Shown: positions 22,428 to 30,956 of the stretch, piece by piece | How positions within the stretch are numbered: the first letter of the stretch is position 1 | How the letters are laid out: every line of letters begins with the position of its first letter | Virus record (IMG/VR): IMGVR_UViG_3300009285_005866 | Location: 1-32,684 of that record | Origin: a virus | Reading direction: 5' to 3' (one strand) | Length of the DNA stretch: 32,684 nucleotides | Translations under genes and position numbers: made by a program | Notes under the pieces: model-generated | Seen by the model: the letters and a program-made list of their open reading frames with translations, nothing else | What the model was told of the DNA's origin: nothing | Database searches by the model: none

Positions 22428-23759
22428 ATGGCCTTTCAACCAGGCGGTGGAACTACAGAGGAATACGAAGCAGCGAAAGCTGCTGGGATTAACGTACAGG
22501 AGTCGGGGTGGCTTGACAGGTTTAACGCAATGGGCGCTACTGGCGATGATGTTGGGAATGCCGTTGATGAAATCAGGGGTGGCAATGACATTTTTAGTTC
22601 CCCGGACGCCTTCAAGAATTTTTATAATGGATTAGGTGTCGCCAGTAGCGGGTTCGATACAGATTTCGACGTAATTTCGGACAACATCAGGACCGATGAG
22701 GAACGTCGCCTGAAGAACCGTAGGGAGGAAATTACTGGTATCTACGGTTCAGAAAAAGATCGGGTATTGGAGGAGACTAGGCAGATTCAGTCGGGTGAGA
22801 GGACGATAGGTGGTCAACGTGGCGGGGCTGGTCAATCAGGTCTTGGTTTCTCTTCAGTGACGGAAGCTAGGATAACCCTTGAAAAAGAGAGGTCTGATAA
22901 AGCGATCAAAGAACTTACGAAACTTGAAGAGCAATCACTAGCCAGGGCAGATACAGAGAGTGCCGATAGAATAAGGGCGTCTATCAATGATGAAATAGAC
23001 AGGCGTTCAAAACTTCGTCAGCAGGAATTTGATAACACGATGAAGTTACTTGGGTTCGGAATAGATTATAAGAGAGAACAACGTGCTGAACGCAATGAGG
23101 AATTAGACAAGGCGGTGAAACTGTTCGGCATCGCCAAGGACATACCCGAGGGGGAGAGCCTTGACATCGGGGGTGGGATAACGATATTCGGGGTAAAAAG
23201 AACTGACCCATTCTTCAACTCCACCAACCTCGTCACAATCATGGGTAAGATTCCGATGGGTCAGGAGTTTACGTTGGAGGATCCCAATACTGGGCAAATT
23301 TGGACGTTAACAGGTATCGCCCAACCCTCGGAGAATTTGAAACAATACACAGCAACGGATGACAGAGGCACGGTTCGGATTATCAATTTCGATCCCACTA
23401 CCGGTGAAATTGTCTCGGTCGCGGAACTTCCCGGGGCTGGCAAAACGAAGAGTAGTACGACCATTAACATCGGCGCGCAATCAGGAGCTGGATTGACGAT
23501 GGCAGACTTTAACAAGCAAGGCTACCGTCGGGTTCCAAAAGAGGATGGCGGGTTTGACTTCAAGGATCCGAAGGGCAAAGTGATTGACGTGGTGGAGGCA
23601 GCCAAGGCCACCGGTGTTCCTGTTCCCGTTCTGTTGGCCGGAAGTACCGACCCAGATGATCTGGACATCATTAGGAGCGCCAATCCCAATCAGGATGAGG
23701 GTTTCAACCTTGATTCAATCGACATCGAAGCACTAATCGCCGCGCCTGACGAGGAATAA
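22428..23759 (+). CDS. Internal virion or ejection protein (candidate)
   Basis: The 443 residues begin with a small domain (TEEYEAAKAAGINVQESGWL). They continue as a long charged coiled-coil (about residues 85-230, DEERRLKNRREEITGIYGSE; KRSKLRQ-type helices) and end with beta segments and an acidic tail. Long helical proteins placed before a giant internal protein are typical of podovirus ejection complexes that form a channel across the envelope. No catalytic motif is recognised. No Shine-Dalgarno sequence is seen upstream; the ATG follows TAATTAATAATATTAAC. The stop overlaps the next ATG (TAATG). Confidence 0.55.
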   Translation: MAFQPGGGTTEEYEAAKAAGINVQESGWLDRFNAMGATGDDVGNAVDEIRGGNDIFSSPDAFKNFYNGLGVASSGFDTDFDVISDNIRTDEERRLKNRREEITGIYGSEKDRVLEETRQIQSGERTIGGQRGGAGQSGLGFSSVTEARITLEKERSDKAIKELTKLEEQSLARADTESADRIRASINDEIDRRSKLRQQEFDNTMKLLGFGIDYKREQRAERNEELDKAVKLFGIAKDIPEGESLDIGGGITIFGVKRTDPFFNSTNLVTIMGKIPMGQEFTLEDPNTGQIWTLTGIAQPSENLKQYTATDDRGTVRIINFDPTTGEIVSVAELPGAGKTKSSTTINIGAQSGAGLTMADFNKQGYRRVPKEDGGFDFKDPKGKVIDVVEAAKATGVPVPVLLAGSTDPDDLDIIRSANPNQDEGFNLDSIDIEALIAAPDEE

Positions 23760-26700
23760 TGCCGTCACCATTCTCATTACAACGGGGGGCTTTCGATCCG
23801 CTTATCCCAATCCAGGGAGGAGCGTCTTCGACTAACCGCACGACTACCGCGACCACGATTGATCCCCTACTGCCGATTGCTAGAAAGAGAACTAGCGGTG
23901 GTGGTGGAGGCGCGGGTGCCGCTCCTTTAAGGCCCAATCCTTTCCGGCCGATTGATCCGTTGAGAATAATCTCGGGCGGTCCTAACATGGCGACGAGGAC
24001 TTCAACCCCTGCCGTCTCAGATACGAGTTTCACGCCGGTGGATGCTGCGAGGGGCGTTAGAGCGTTTGGGAGATTTGGAATACAAGTTGCTAGAGACCCC
24101 AAACGCGCGTATCACGTGGGGGCGAAGGCTCTGGAATCAGGACTGTTATCAACAAGTTCTACCTTGGAGACCACCACCGCCGTTATGCTAAGGAAATTGG
24201 TTCCATTTAAAAAGGAATTTCCTGCGGCACAGTACCTCTCTGACAAACTGATGGCTACCGCTAAAGTAGATAGGGAACTCTCAAAGTATGGCCTTATGAT
24301 TGAAGAACCGGTCAATTGGATCGAGGGTTTGAATGATCCCTTTTACGTCATCCAGAAAGTTCTACAGAATGTCCCAAACACCGCCGCGGCCTTGGCCGTC
24401 GGGGGTCTCGGATTTGCTGTTGGGGGTCCGGTGGGGGCGCGGATAGGTCTTTATACTGTCTCCGCTGGCCTGGAGGGCGGCAACGCTTATCAGGACGCCA
24501 TAGACCACGGGGCTGATGAAAGGACGGCAGAGAAAGTCATGATTGGTGTCGGCTTAATCAACGGGGTGATTGAAATGCTCCCAGCTGACAATCTGCTAAG
24601 GCAGGCATTCGGTAAGGGCACTGTTCGTTCTACAGTCGGCGGATACCTAACCGAAGCGTTCGTTAGCGCCCCGCTTAAGCAGGGGTTCCTGGAAGGTGGT
24701 ACCGAAGCTGTCCAGGAAGTCGTGGGGAATGCCTTCGCCAGGGCTTATGATGAAAACAGGGATCTGTTCGCTAACGTTGGCCAGTCAGCCTTCTTTGGTA
24801 CGTTGTCTGGTCTTGGATCAAGCGTCGCGTTAAGCGCGGTCCAAAGTTCAGTCTCAGTTACGAAGAGCGTCAGGGATACAATAAAAGCTGGGTTCATCAA
24901 CGATCTCGTCAATAAGGGATATCCATTGGAAGAGGCCCAAGGATATGCCGAACAAGGCGGATTCATCGGTCAATTTAAACCCAAACAGATTGACAATTTG
25001 ACCAAAGACGAAATGATCAAGGCGATTGACTATGTCCGGTTGAAGAAATCCTATGACCAGACGATGGAGGATAGTATCGGTCATCTGGCCGAGAAGTTCG
25101 GAATTAAATCGAAGTCACTGGCGACGGTGGCGAATCAATTTGAGAGATTGGTGGAGGAGACCAAAACACGCGACATATCGGGACGTGTGTTAAAGACTGA
25201 TGCCCAACGGGCGGGTTTCGAAACCGCTATGGTAAGGGATTCCCTCTTCTCCTCCATTTCCAAAGCCAAAACCTCTGGTCAGTCTTTTGATGAGTGGGTG
25301 AAGGGTCAGGAGGGACAAACGATTGATGATATTGATTATCTTGGTCTAAGAGACAAGGCAACGAAAGATTTTGTTCAAAATGAAACAGGGAAAAGAACTC
25401 TGCCTGACAATGTAGACTGGGAAAATCTGCAAGGTCATCGTGAGCACGGATCTCCCCTTACAGACAGAACCTACGAATGGTTAGACAATTATTTAAGGGA
25501 AAGGAAAATACAAAATCCTACAGATGATATTGTAATGGAACTTGAATATTTTGTTCCAGACAGACCGATTAAAGTATACCGTGGCGGTGAAATGAACAAA
25601 AATGTTGGTGGAGTTAAAGTTAACTCTTGGACACACAATCTAGAAGTTGCCAATAAATTTGCAGGAAAATTGGGGAAAGTATACGAGGTAACCATAGAAC
25701 CAAAGGATATTCTGTTTGATTCAAAAATGGTTGACCCAAATTATGACATCCCTACTTTTAGCAGTTGGGAGGATGAGGTATTAGTTTGGAGTCGTGTTAA
25801 AGGAAATGAAATCAAAACCCGCTCCCAATTAAAAGCAGAGTGGGATAAAGCAAGCGGGGAACAGTTTATAAACCGTGACGAAGCGGGTTTCATTAAACTT
25901 CCCACCAAAGAAGAAATGGTTGGAGCATGGAGACGGATTACGGGGGTCGCAAAGAGTCTGCTACCCACAAAAGTAATACCAATCACCCCTTCTGAACGTG
26001 CTGGGACAGCGACACCTGCGGGCAAAACGGTCGCGCAGGTGTTCCGTACTGATAAATTAAACTTGACTGAAGAACAGATTGACCAGATAGAGAAGCGAAG
26101 GGAAGTTCTCGGTCTAACCACCCGGGGCGTTCGGTCCTTCACTGAGATGCAGGAAGTCGCCCAGGAATTGGGGGCTGACGTGGAAACTTTATTAAAGGAG
26201 ATAATTACCAACCGCATCACTGACTCTGAAGTGATCGCTCTAAAAGAAACGATCAACGCCAATGCCCAATTTATCGCCCAGGCTGAGGAGCAAATAATAA
26301 ATGACCCCTCTTACGAAAGACTTTTGCGACCAAAAATCGGTCAGGCGTCAATTCAAATTGACAAATCTATTACGAAAGTAATTAAAGGCGGGACTGAGGC
26401 TGGTCGAACCGTGGTGGCTTTCAAATTAATAGCCAGGAATACTCTAGACCCAATTTTCTGGTTTAAGAAAGCTAAAGAGCAACTTGGTGGCGCAAGACCA
26501 CTTACTGCTGAGATGCAGGCGGCGATTCTTGATCTGGTTAAAAAGCATGATATCAACGGACTTGCCAATTTCGTGTCAATGTTGAGGGAGGCTTCATTCG
26601 CTGAGCAGGCCATTACGCTATGGAAGGCTGGACTTCTTACTGCTTCTACTACCCACCTCGCTAACCTCGGTGGCAACACTACGATGGCTAGTTTAATGAC

Positions 26701-28387
26701 CGCCTCAGACGTGTCGGCAACGGTGTTTGACGTGATCGCGTCGGTTTTTACCGGTCAACGGACCACTACGATTACGCCGAGTACCGTGTATGCGAAGGCG
26801 AGGGGATTGGCGATAGGAGTTCCAAAAGCCTGGGAATACCTAAAAACAGGAATTTATCCTGAGGATGTGCTGAAGAAATATGACATGCGGCAAGTCCGAT
26901 TTAAGAGTAAAATCCTTCAAGGTTATACACAAGCAGTGTTTAGGTCGTTAGGGGCAGAGGATATCATGTTTCGTATGGCAGCAATGGCGGAGTCATTCCA
27001 AAAACAGGCCATTGTGATGGTAATGAACGAAGGTCTCCATGGTCAGGATGCGAAGACTAGGATCGCCGATCTGCTAACAAACCCGACGAACGAAATGACG
27101 GCGGTCGCAATGGAAGCTGCTGAGTATGCCACGTTTCAAAGTAAGAACATCATGTCCTCTGCTATCTCGGCTGCTAAGTCTGTTGTAAGAAGTAAAAGCG
27201 AAATTGCCGCTGCGGGGGTAGAAGTAATTGCTCCATTCACCACCACGCCTACGAATATCGCCGCTAGGATCATTGACATTTCGCCCGCCGGATTCGTAAC
27301 TACTCTAATTAAAACGGCCAGGAACATCGCCGGTAAGAAAGGAGTGACTACTACTCAAAGACAATTAGTTGAAGGATTAGGACGCGCGACAACGGGTACA
27401 GTCGTGATCGCAATTGGCGCATTTCTTGCGGCAAGGGGTTTAATGACTGGAAACTTACCAGATGACGAACAGGAGCGACGGGAATGGGAAAGGGAGAGAA
27501 AACTTCCTAATGCCATCCTTATCGGAGGCAGGTGGTATCAATTAAATAGGGTCTCTCCGATTGGGAACCTTCTTGCCTTGGGGGCAGAGTTTCATGAACT
27601 TGGTGAAGAGAATATAGGTTCAAAGAGGTATGCCAAAACCGGTCTCGCCGCCTTAGAGGGATTGTCCGAACAAACTTTCTTAAAAGGGATATCGGGTGCA
27701 GTTGGGGCCATCTTTGAACCTGAGAGGAAGGGTGAGTATTTCTTAGAGGGTACTGTTAGTTCCGTTATTCCTACTGTCATTGGTAGGATCGCAACAACGA
27801 TTGACCCGCGGTCCAGGATAAGGGAGGGGGTTCTAGACGCGGTGATGGCTAAAATTCCAGGATTAACTGGAAAATTAGCAATAAAGAGAGATCTCTTTGG
27901 GGATCCAATTAACGTCGCTGGTGGGAAATACAACCTCGTGGATCCATTTCAGAGTAAAAAAGCCAGGAATGACGCTATAATAAAGGAAATCCAAAAAGTT
28001 GATGCTAACATTGGTATGCCCTCTCAAACAATTTCAGGTATAAAACTTACCGCTCATGAATACTCGATATACCAGAAAGTCCAGGGGAGATTGTTGGAGG
28101 CCTCCTTTACACAGTTGGTAGATAGTCCGCAGTATAAGAAAGCAAAACCCAGTGATCGAAAAGAGGCGTTTGAGAACATTCAAACAGAATTGCGGTCCAA
28201 TCTGAATGACCAATTATTCCCGGCGTTAATGGTTAAGCGGTATGGTTTAGATACCAAAACTAATCCCGAATTATTGCGGGTCGTGTTAGAGGGATTGTCA
28301 GATATACAACGGTTTAAAAACGCTTCAGTGGAGGAGCAGGGTAAAATGATAATCAAAGTAATCGATGCAAGTAATGTGGGTCATTAA
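23759..28387 (+). CDS. Giant polyvalent internal virion protein with an ADP-ribosyltransferase-like domain
   Basis: 1542 residues, probably packaged and ejected with the DNA. Residues 1-80 are a disordered, proline/glycine-rich start. Residues about 195-260 contain a glycine-rich helix pair (AAALAVGGLGFAVGGPVGAR; GNAYQDAIDHGADERTAEKV) common in such proteins. Residues about 540-700 resemble an R-S-E class ADP-ribosyltransferase: Arg608 in VYRGG, Ser623-x-Thr625 in NSWTHNLEVANKFAG, and Glu671-x-Glu673 in SSWEDEVLVW. The C-terminal half, with PFTTTPTNIAARIIDISPAG and GTVVIAIGAFLAARGLMTGN followed by a WYQLNRVSPIGNLLALGAE block, matches my memory of the LPD38-type large polyvalent protein-associated domain. 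The ART-coding stretch is conspicuously A/T-rich. The protein could modify a host target at entry. Confidence 0.7.
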   Translation: MPSPFSLQRGAFDPLIPIQGGASSTNRTTTATTIDPLLPIARKRTSGGGGGAGAAPLRPNPFRPIDPLRIISGGPNMATRTSTPAVSDTSFTPVDAARGVRAFGRFGIQVARDPKRAYHVGAKALESGLLSTSSTLETTTAVMLRKLVPFKKEFPAAQYLSDKLMATAKVDRELSKYGLMIEEPVNWIEGLNDPFYVIQKVLQNVPNTAAALAVGGLGFAVGGPVGARIGLYTVSAGLEGGNAYQDAIDHGADERTAEKVMIGVGLINGVIEMLPADNLLRQAFGKGTVRSTVGGYLTEAFVSAPLKQGFLEGGTEAVQEVVGNAFARAYDENRDLFANVGQSAFFGTLSGLGSSVALSAVQSSVSVTKSVRDTIKAGFINDLVNKGYPLEEAQGYAEQGGFIGQFKPKQIDNLTKDEMIKAIDYVRLKKSYDQTMEDSIGHLAEKFGIKSKSLATVANQFERLVEETKTRDISGRVLKTDAQRAGFETAMVRDSLFSSISKAKTSGQSFDEWVKGQEGQTIDDIDYLGLRDKATKDFVQNETGKRTLPDNVDWENLQGHREHGSPLTDRTYEWLDNYLRERKIQNPTDDIVMELEYFVPDRPIKVYRGGEMNKNVGGVKVNSWTHNLEVANKFAGKLGKVYEVTIEPKDILFDSKMVDPNYDIPTFSSWEDEVLVWSRVKGNEIKTRSQLKAEWDKASGEQFINRDEAGFIKLPTKEEMVGAWRRITGVAKSLLPTKVIPITPSERAGTATPAGKTVAQVFRTDKLNLTEEQIDQIEKRREVLGLTTRGVRSFTEMQEVAQELGADVETLLKEIITNRITDSEVIALKETINANAQFIAQAEEQIINDPSYERLLRPKIGQASIQIDKSITKVIKGGTEAGRTVVAFKLIARNTLDPIFWFKKAKEQLGGARPLTAEMQAAILDLVKKHDINGLANFVSMLREASFAEQAITLWKAGLLTASTTHLANLGGNTTMASLMTASDVSATVFDVIASVFTGQRTTTITPSTVYAKARGLAIGVPKAWEYLKTGIYPEDVLKKYDMRQVRFKSKILQGYTQAVFRSLGAEDIMFRMAAMAESFQKQAIVMVMNEGLHGQDAKTRIADLLTNPTNEMTAVAMEAAEYATFQSKNIMSSAISAAKSVVRSKSEIAAAGVEVIAPFTTTPTNIAARIIDISPAGFVTTLIKTARNIAGKKGVTTTQRQLVEGLGRATTGTVVIAIGAFLAARGLMTGNLPDDEQERREWERERKLPNAILIGGRWYQLNRVSPIGNLLALGAEFHELGEENIGSKRYAKTGLAALEGLSEQTFLKGISGAVGAIFEPERKGEYFLEGTVSSVIPTVIGRIATTIDPRSRIREGVLDAVMAKIPGLTGKLAIKRDLFGDPINVAGGKYNLVDPFQSKKARNDAIIKEIQKVDANIGMPSQTISGIKLTAHEYSIYQKVQGRLLEASFTQLVDSPQYKKAKPSDRKEAFENIQTELRSNLNDQLFPALMVKRYGLDTKTNPELLRVVLEGLSDIQRFKNASVEEQGKMIIKVIDASNVGH

Positions 28388-28550
28388 AGGAATAACTTAC
28401 TATGTGCTGGGCGTAACGTTAGTTACCATTGTAGGTTTTGCGATTATAACCCCCGTTGCATATCTTCTCGATAGGTACTTACTTGGGAGGGATGACTTTT
28501 CTACGTCAGAGACTTACAACATAAGCCCGTTTTTTGAGGGGATTGATTAA
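28365..28550 (+). CDS. Small membrane protein, second lysis-block candidate
   Basis: The 61 residues have one strong hydrophobic segment (about residues 7-30, VIKGITYYVLGVTLVTIVGF) extended by AIITPVAYLLDRYLL, then an acidic polar tail. It overlaps the end of the giant internal protein by 23 nt; ATG at 28365 or 28374 are both possible. It lies just before a metallopeptidase gene, so a holin or antiholin-like function is conceivable. Confidence 0.5.
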   Translation: MQVMWVIKGITYYVLGVTLVTIVGFAIITPVAYLLDRYLLGRDDFSTSETYNISPFFEGID

Positions 28551-28560
28551 ATAATGGACC

Positions 28561-28577
28561 CTAGAACATCATTCTAG
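28561..28577. repeat. Short perfect palindrome before the metallopeptidase gene
   Basis: CTAGAA (28561-28566) pairs with TTCTAG (28572-28577) around CATCA. It sits in the 48-nt gap between two genes and could be an mRNA hairpin or a protein-binding palindrome. No U-tract and no promoter are visible. Confidence 0.4.
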
Positions 28578-28598
28578 TGTAATCCTAGTGAGCGTAGT

Positions 28599-29774
28599 AT
28601 GAAAGTCCTCATCCTTGTCAATGGTCCCCTCGATACCAGCCCGTTTAACGAATCCCGGGACTTTCTCCATACCAACGGCCTGGACTGCGAATTTGAGTTC
28701 GTCACCATTCCCGCTGACATTTACCCACTCGTGGACTATGGCGGGGACGCGATGTGCGTGGACTATAACCGAATTGAGCAACCCGCTGCGGGATACGACA
28801 ATAAGTTTAATTTCCTGTTTTTTGATCCGAAGCCTTATGGGACCAAGATTCTCTCCTCCGCCAAGGTCGGCGCTGCGGGGGCGCGTCAATACGGCCAGAT
28901 CGTTTCTCCGACAGTTTACTCGGAGCCGGTACATGAACTCTGCCATCTCTTCTATAATTTTTTGGGTTTACCCGATAAGGTGCATGAAATAATTAAGGAA
29001 GAGAGATCGGATGCAGATAAGGCGTTCGGCGGTAAAAAGAAAGCGTTTGGTCGAATAGTGCGCGAATTGGCACCATTACTGGCACAAATCGTCAGCGAAC
29101 TCGGTCCTCTCTTACCACAGGAGACCATGAAAATGAGTCCACGATTCTTACTCCGTAGGAGAATCCCTATTTATAAAGCCGGATTTAATTCGCTTCGGAC
29201 TTCCCCGATTACTGGAGCGAGGTTTGTACACGAAGCGCAGGACTACCGCGCGTCATACGAGCCGGTCTATATGCCGGAGGACGGCACAGTAACGAATAAG
29301 TGGTCAGCGCTTGGCGGGTACGGACAACTCATAGAAACCAAAGAATATACCTTCACGATCTGGCATCTCTCCAAACGTCTGAAGACCGGCAACGTTCTCA
29401 AGGGAGACCAGATCGCGGCAACCGGCAACAGTGGGATGCTCACGAGTGGACCACACATGCACCTTGAAGCTGTTTATAGGATAACCAATAATAAAATCGA
29501 CCCGGAGGGTATCCGCTGGGACGAGGAAAGGGCAAACGATATGTTGATAAAAAAACAAGGTTCACCGGAATTTTCCTATCTCTCTTCAAAAAAGGTAAGA
29601 CATCCGATGAGCGAGAGGGCCTGGGTCGAATATTTTGATTCGGCGGCGCCAGACGTGGAAGCCACGGTGGAGAGCTACAATAATTTTCTAACCGGCAAAG
29701 CCATATTCTTTACCGCAAATTTCGGAGCGACCGAAGTCCCAGAGAATGTCTGGGAAGCGGAACCGGCTGAATAG
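28599..29774 (+). CDS. Dual-domain metallopeptidase: HEXXH zincin plus M23 (LytM) lysin
   Basis: Residues 1-135 form a domain with the zincin motif HELCH (112-116), where two His and a Glu would hold and use zinc. A helical linker follows. Residues about 200-300 are an M23 endopeptidase: His211 and Asp215 in FVHEAQDY, His256 in FTIWHLSK, TGNSG and the closing GPHMHLE (His286, His288). M23 enzymes cut peptidoglycan cross-bridges, so this is a probable endolysin or virion lysin. The function of the N-terminal domain is unknown; it may be a second peptidase. No signal peptide is present. It follows a small membrane gene, as a holin-lysin pair would. GTGAGCG is a weak ribosome-binding region. Confidence 0.8.
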   Translation: MKVLILVNGPLDTSPFNESRDFLHTNGLDCEFEFVTIPADIYPLVDYGGDAMCVDYNRIEQPAAGYDNKFNFLFFDPKPYGTKILSSAKVGAAGARQYGQIVSPTVYSEPVHELCHLFYNFLGLPDKVHEIIKEERSDADKAFGGKKKAFGRIVRELAPLLAQIVSELGPLLPQETMKMSPRFLLRRRIPIYKAGFNSLRTSPITGARFVHEAQDYRASYEPVYMPEDGTVTNKWSALGGYGQLIETKEYTFTIWHLSKRLKTGNVLKGDQIAATGNSGMLTSGPHMHLEAVYRITNNKIDPEGIRWDEERANDMLIKKQGSPEFSYLSSKKVRHPMSERAWVEYFDSAAPDVEATVESYNNFLTGKAIFFTANFGATEVPENVWEAEPAE

Positions 29775-29783
29775 GAGGGCTAA

Positions 29784-29943
29784 GAGCTGGTCAAGAAACT
29801 AACAGCCTCGCATAACCTGGGTTTGCATACCCACTCACGCGACGCCTACAAAACTTAGCTTTTCTTGGCCAGCTCCATAAATATTGAACTCTGATTTCCG
29901 CCTCAGAAATTAGGGCTGGGGCGAGAATGAAAGTTCAAGGAGG
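29784..29943 (+). promoter_or_regulatory. Two-domain structured leader overlapping a ribosome-binding site
   Basis: Domain one is a 15-bp stem of 29784-29798 with 29861-29875 (one G-T wobble), extended by CTAA/TTAG (29799-29802 / 29855-29858), with an inner hairpin GGGT 29819-29822 and ACCC 29829-29832. Domain two has TTGAACT 29884-29890 with AGTTCAA 29932-29938, enclosing CTGATTTC 29891-29898 with GAAATTAG 29906-29913. The outer 3' strand ends on the first A of AAGGAGG (29937-29943), the ribosome-binding site of the gene at 29949, so folding could hide it. No U-tract suggests it is not a terminator. It resembles a riboswitch or RNA thermometer layout, but no known class is recognised. Confidence 0.5.
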
Positions 29944-29948
29944 AAGCC

Positions 29949-30293
29949 ATGAATAAAGTGGTTGGGTTAATCGTGTTCCTCCTCTGCTTCTTGGTGTTTC
30001 TTCACGGTGGGACTTATAGTGTTCCTCCTCGCATTGAGGAAATGGACACTAAAACTCTGCACTGTGCTCTGGAGAGGAGGGGGGACGAACGGCAAAACCA
30101 AGCGGTGATGTTTGTTACGGTAATTTCCGGCAAGTACACGACCGGCGAAGAATGGCAAGACTATCGGGTCTTTATCATCCCACCAAACGCCAGCGTGGAA
30201 GCACAACGAAACCTCGCCGAGAAAGCCTCTATCGTCTGTCTGCGCTGGATATGGCACATCGAAGACGCAAAGGAGAAAGCCCGTGAACCTTGA
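29949..30293 (+). CDS. Small secreted or membrane-anchored protein
   Basis: The first 22 residues (MNKVVGLIVFLLCFLVFLHG) are a signal or anchor sequence; the rest (about 90 residues) is a compact soluble domain with two Cys (LHCALERRG and SIVCLRWIW) that could form a disulfide. Family not recognised. A very good AAGGAGG lies 5 nt before the ATG and just after the structured leader. The end overlaps the next gene, which starts within it. Confidence 0.65.
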   Translation: MNKVVGLIVFLLCFLVFLHGGTYSVPPRIEEMDTKTLHCALERRGDERQNQAVMFVTVISGKYTTGEEWQDYRVFIIPPNASVEAQRNLAEKASIVCLRWIWHIEDAKEKAREP

Positions 30294-30462
30294 CTTCGAC
30301 ATTAACTGTCCGTTTTGTCTTGCTCTGGCGCCTTACTCGCTGTTTGAAAAATACCAGCGCTGTCCAAAATGCGGACTCCCTGTTGATCCCCTCGAAATGC
30401 TTTGCGTTGCGGCGGAAGTCGTAACCGAAGTTCTCGATGAGAGAAAGCATTGGGTGAACTGA
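30283..30462 (+). CDS. Small zinc-ribbon protein with GTG start
   Basis: The 59 residues contain Cys9-x2-Cys12 (NCPFC) and Cys27-x2-Cys30 (RCPKCG), a classical zinc ribbon, then a helical acidic end. The GTG at 30283 is preceded by AAAGGAGAAAGCCC and overlaps the end of the previous gene in another frame; the stop overlaps the next ATG. It probably binds nucleic acid or protein. No specific family recognised. Confidence 0.65.
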   Translation: MNLDFDINCPFCLALAPYSLFEKYQRCPKCGLPVDPLEMLCVAAEVVTEVLDERKHWVN

Positions 30463-30653
30463 TGAGCATCATCAACGGCAACAAATACTGTAACGAATGC
30501 AACCTCATTATCGGAGAGCAAAAGTCGCTGGAAATCCGAGAAAACGGAAAAGTCGTGGCGCACGTCCACAACCGTTTTTTGGGCGACTGCTATCAGAAGT
30601 ATCTAAACAAACAACCTGGCTTCGGCAGGATCGGCCGACAATACCCTCGTTAG
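30462..30653 (+). CDS. Small protein with likely zinc site
   Basis: The 63 residues contain Cys10-x2-Cys13 (YCNECN) and, 20 residues later, His34, His36 and Cys43 (AHVHNRFLGDC), a plausible zinc site. The ATG at 30462 overlaps the upstream stop as TGATG; an in-frame TTG at 30450 is less likely. Not recognised. It is the last plus-strand gene before the terminator. Confidence 0.55.
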   Translation: MSIINGNKYCNECNLIIGEQKSLEIRENGKVVAHVHNRFLGDCYQKYLNKQPGFGRIGRQYPR

Positions 30654-30658
30654 AGGAA

Positions 30659-30681
30659 GTGCGTCCCTAACGACGACGCAC
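30659..30681 (+). other. GC-rich hairpin right after the last plus-strand gene
   Basis: GTGCGTC (30659-30665) pairs with GACGCAC (30675-30681) around a 9-nt loop. No U-tract follows. With the terminator at 30741 it makes a structured 3' end; the stretch between (30682-30740) is C-rich and shows no gene. Confidence 0.45.
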
Positions 30682-30740
30682 CTGTCCTCACACGGGTACA
30701 ACACCTCGCCGCCCCTACCCCGGGGAATAACCCACCACCG

Positions 30741-30778
30741 AACCGACCTTAGAGCAAGCCTCTAGGGTCGGTTTTCTT
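30741..30778 (+). terminator. Strong terminator of the plus-strand operon, convergent junction
   Basis: AACCGACC-T-TAGAG (30741-30754) pairs with CTCTA-G-GGTCGGTT (30760-30773) as a 14-bp stem with one G-T wobble and a CAAGC loop, followed by TTCTT. The stop of the convergent minus-strand gene (30777-30779) touches its end, and the same stem may also slow RNA polymerase coming the other way, though no U-tract is seen in that direction. Confidence 0.8.
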
Positions 30779-30956
30779 ATGCTCGTTTCATCCAAGTTAA
30801 GTCTTGATCGTTCAGTTGCTTATTCCGGCCGCCGTTCTCGACCCACTCCTTGAGCCGTTGGTGCGCAGGTCGCCACTCGTTGGGGCAGTGCTGGGTCTGC
30901 AGTAGATGATAGCCACAAATTTCGCAATGGTGTTTAGGGACTTGGCTGGAGCGCAT
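30777..30956 (-). CDS. Small zinc-finger-like protein, end of the minus-strand operon
   Basis: The 59 residues contain Cys11-x2-Cys14 (CEICGYH, with His18) and His23-Cys24 (QHCPNEW), a plausible zinc site, followed by a helical basic end (HQRLKEWVENGGRNKQL). No Shine-Dalgarno sequence is visible and it overlaps the end of the upstream gene by 23 nt. I include it because the gap otherwise holds nothing and the Cys/His spacing is convincing. Confidence 0.5.
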   Translation of the reverse strand: MRSSQVPKHHCEICGYHLLQTQHCPNEWRPAHQRLKEWVENGGRNKQLNDQDLTWMKRA

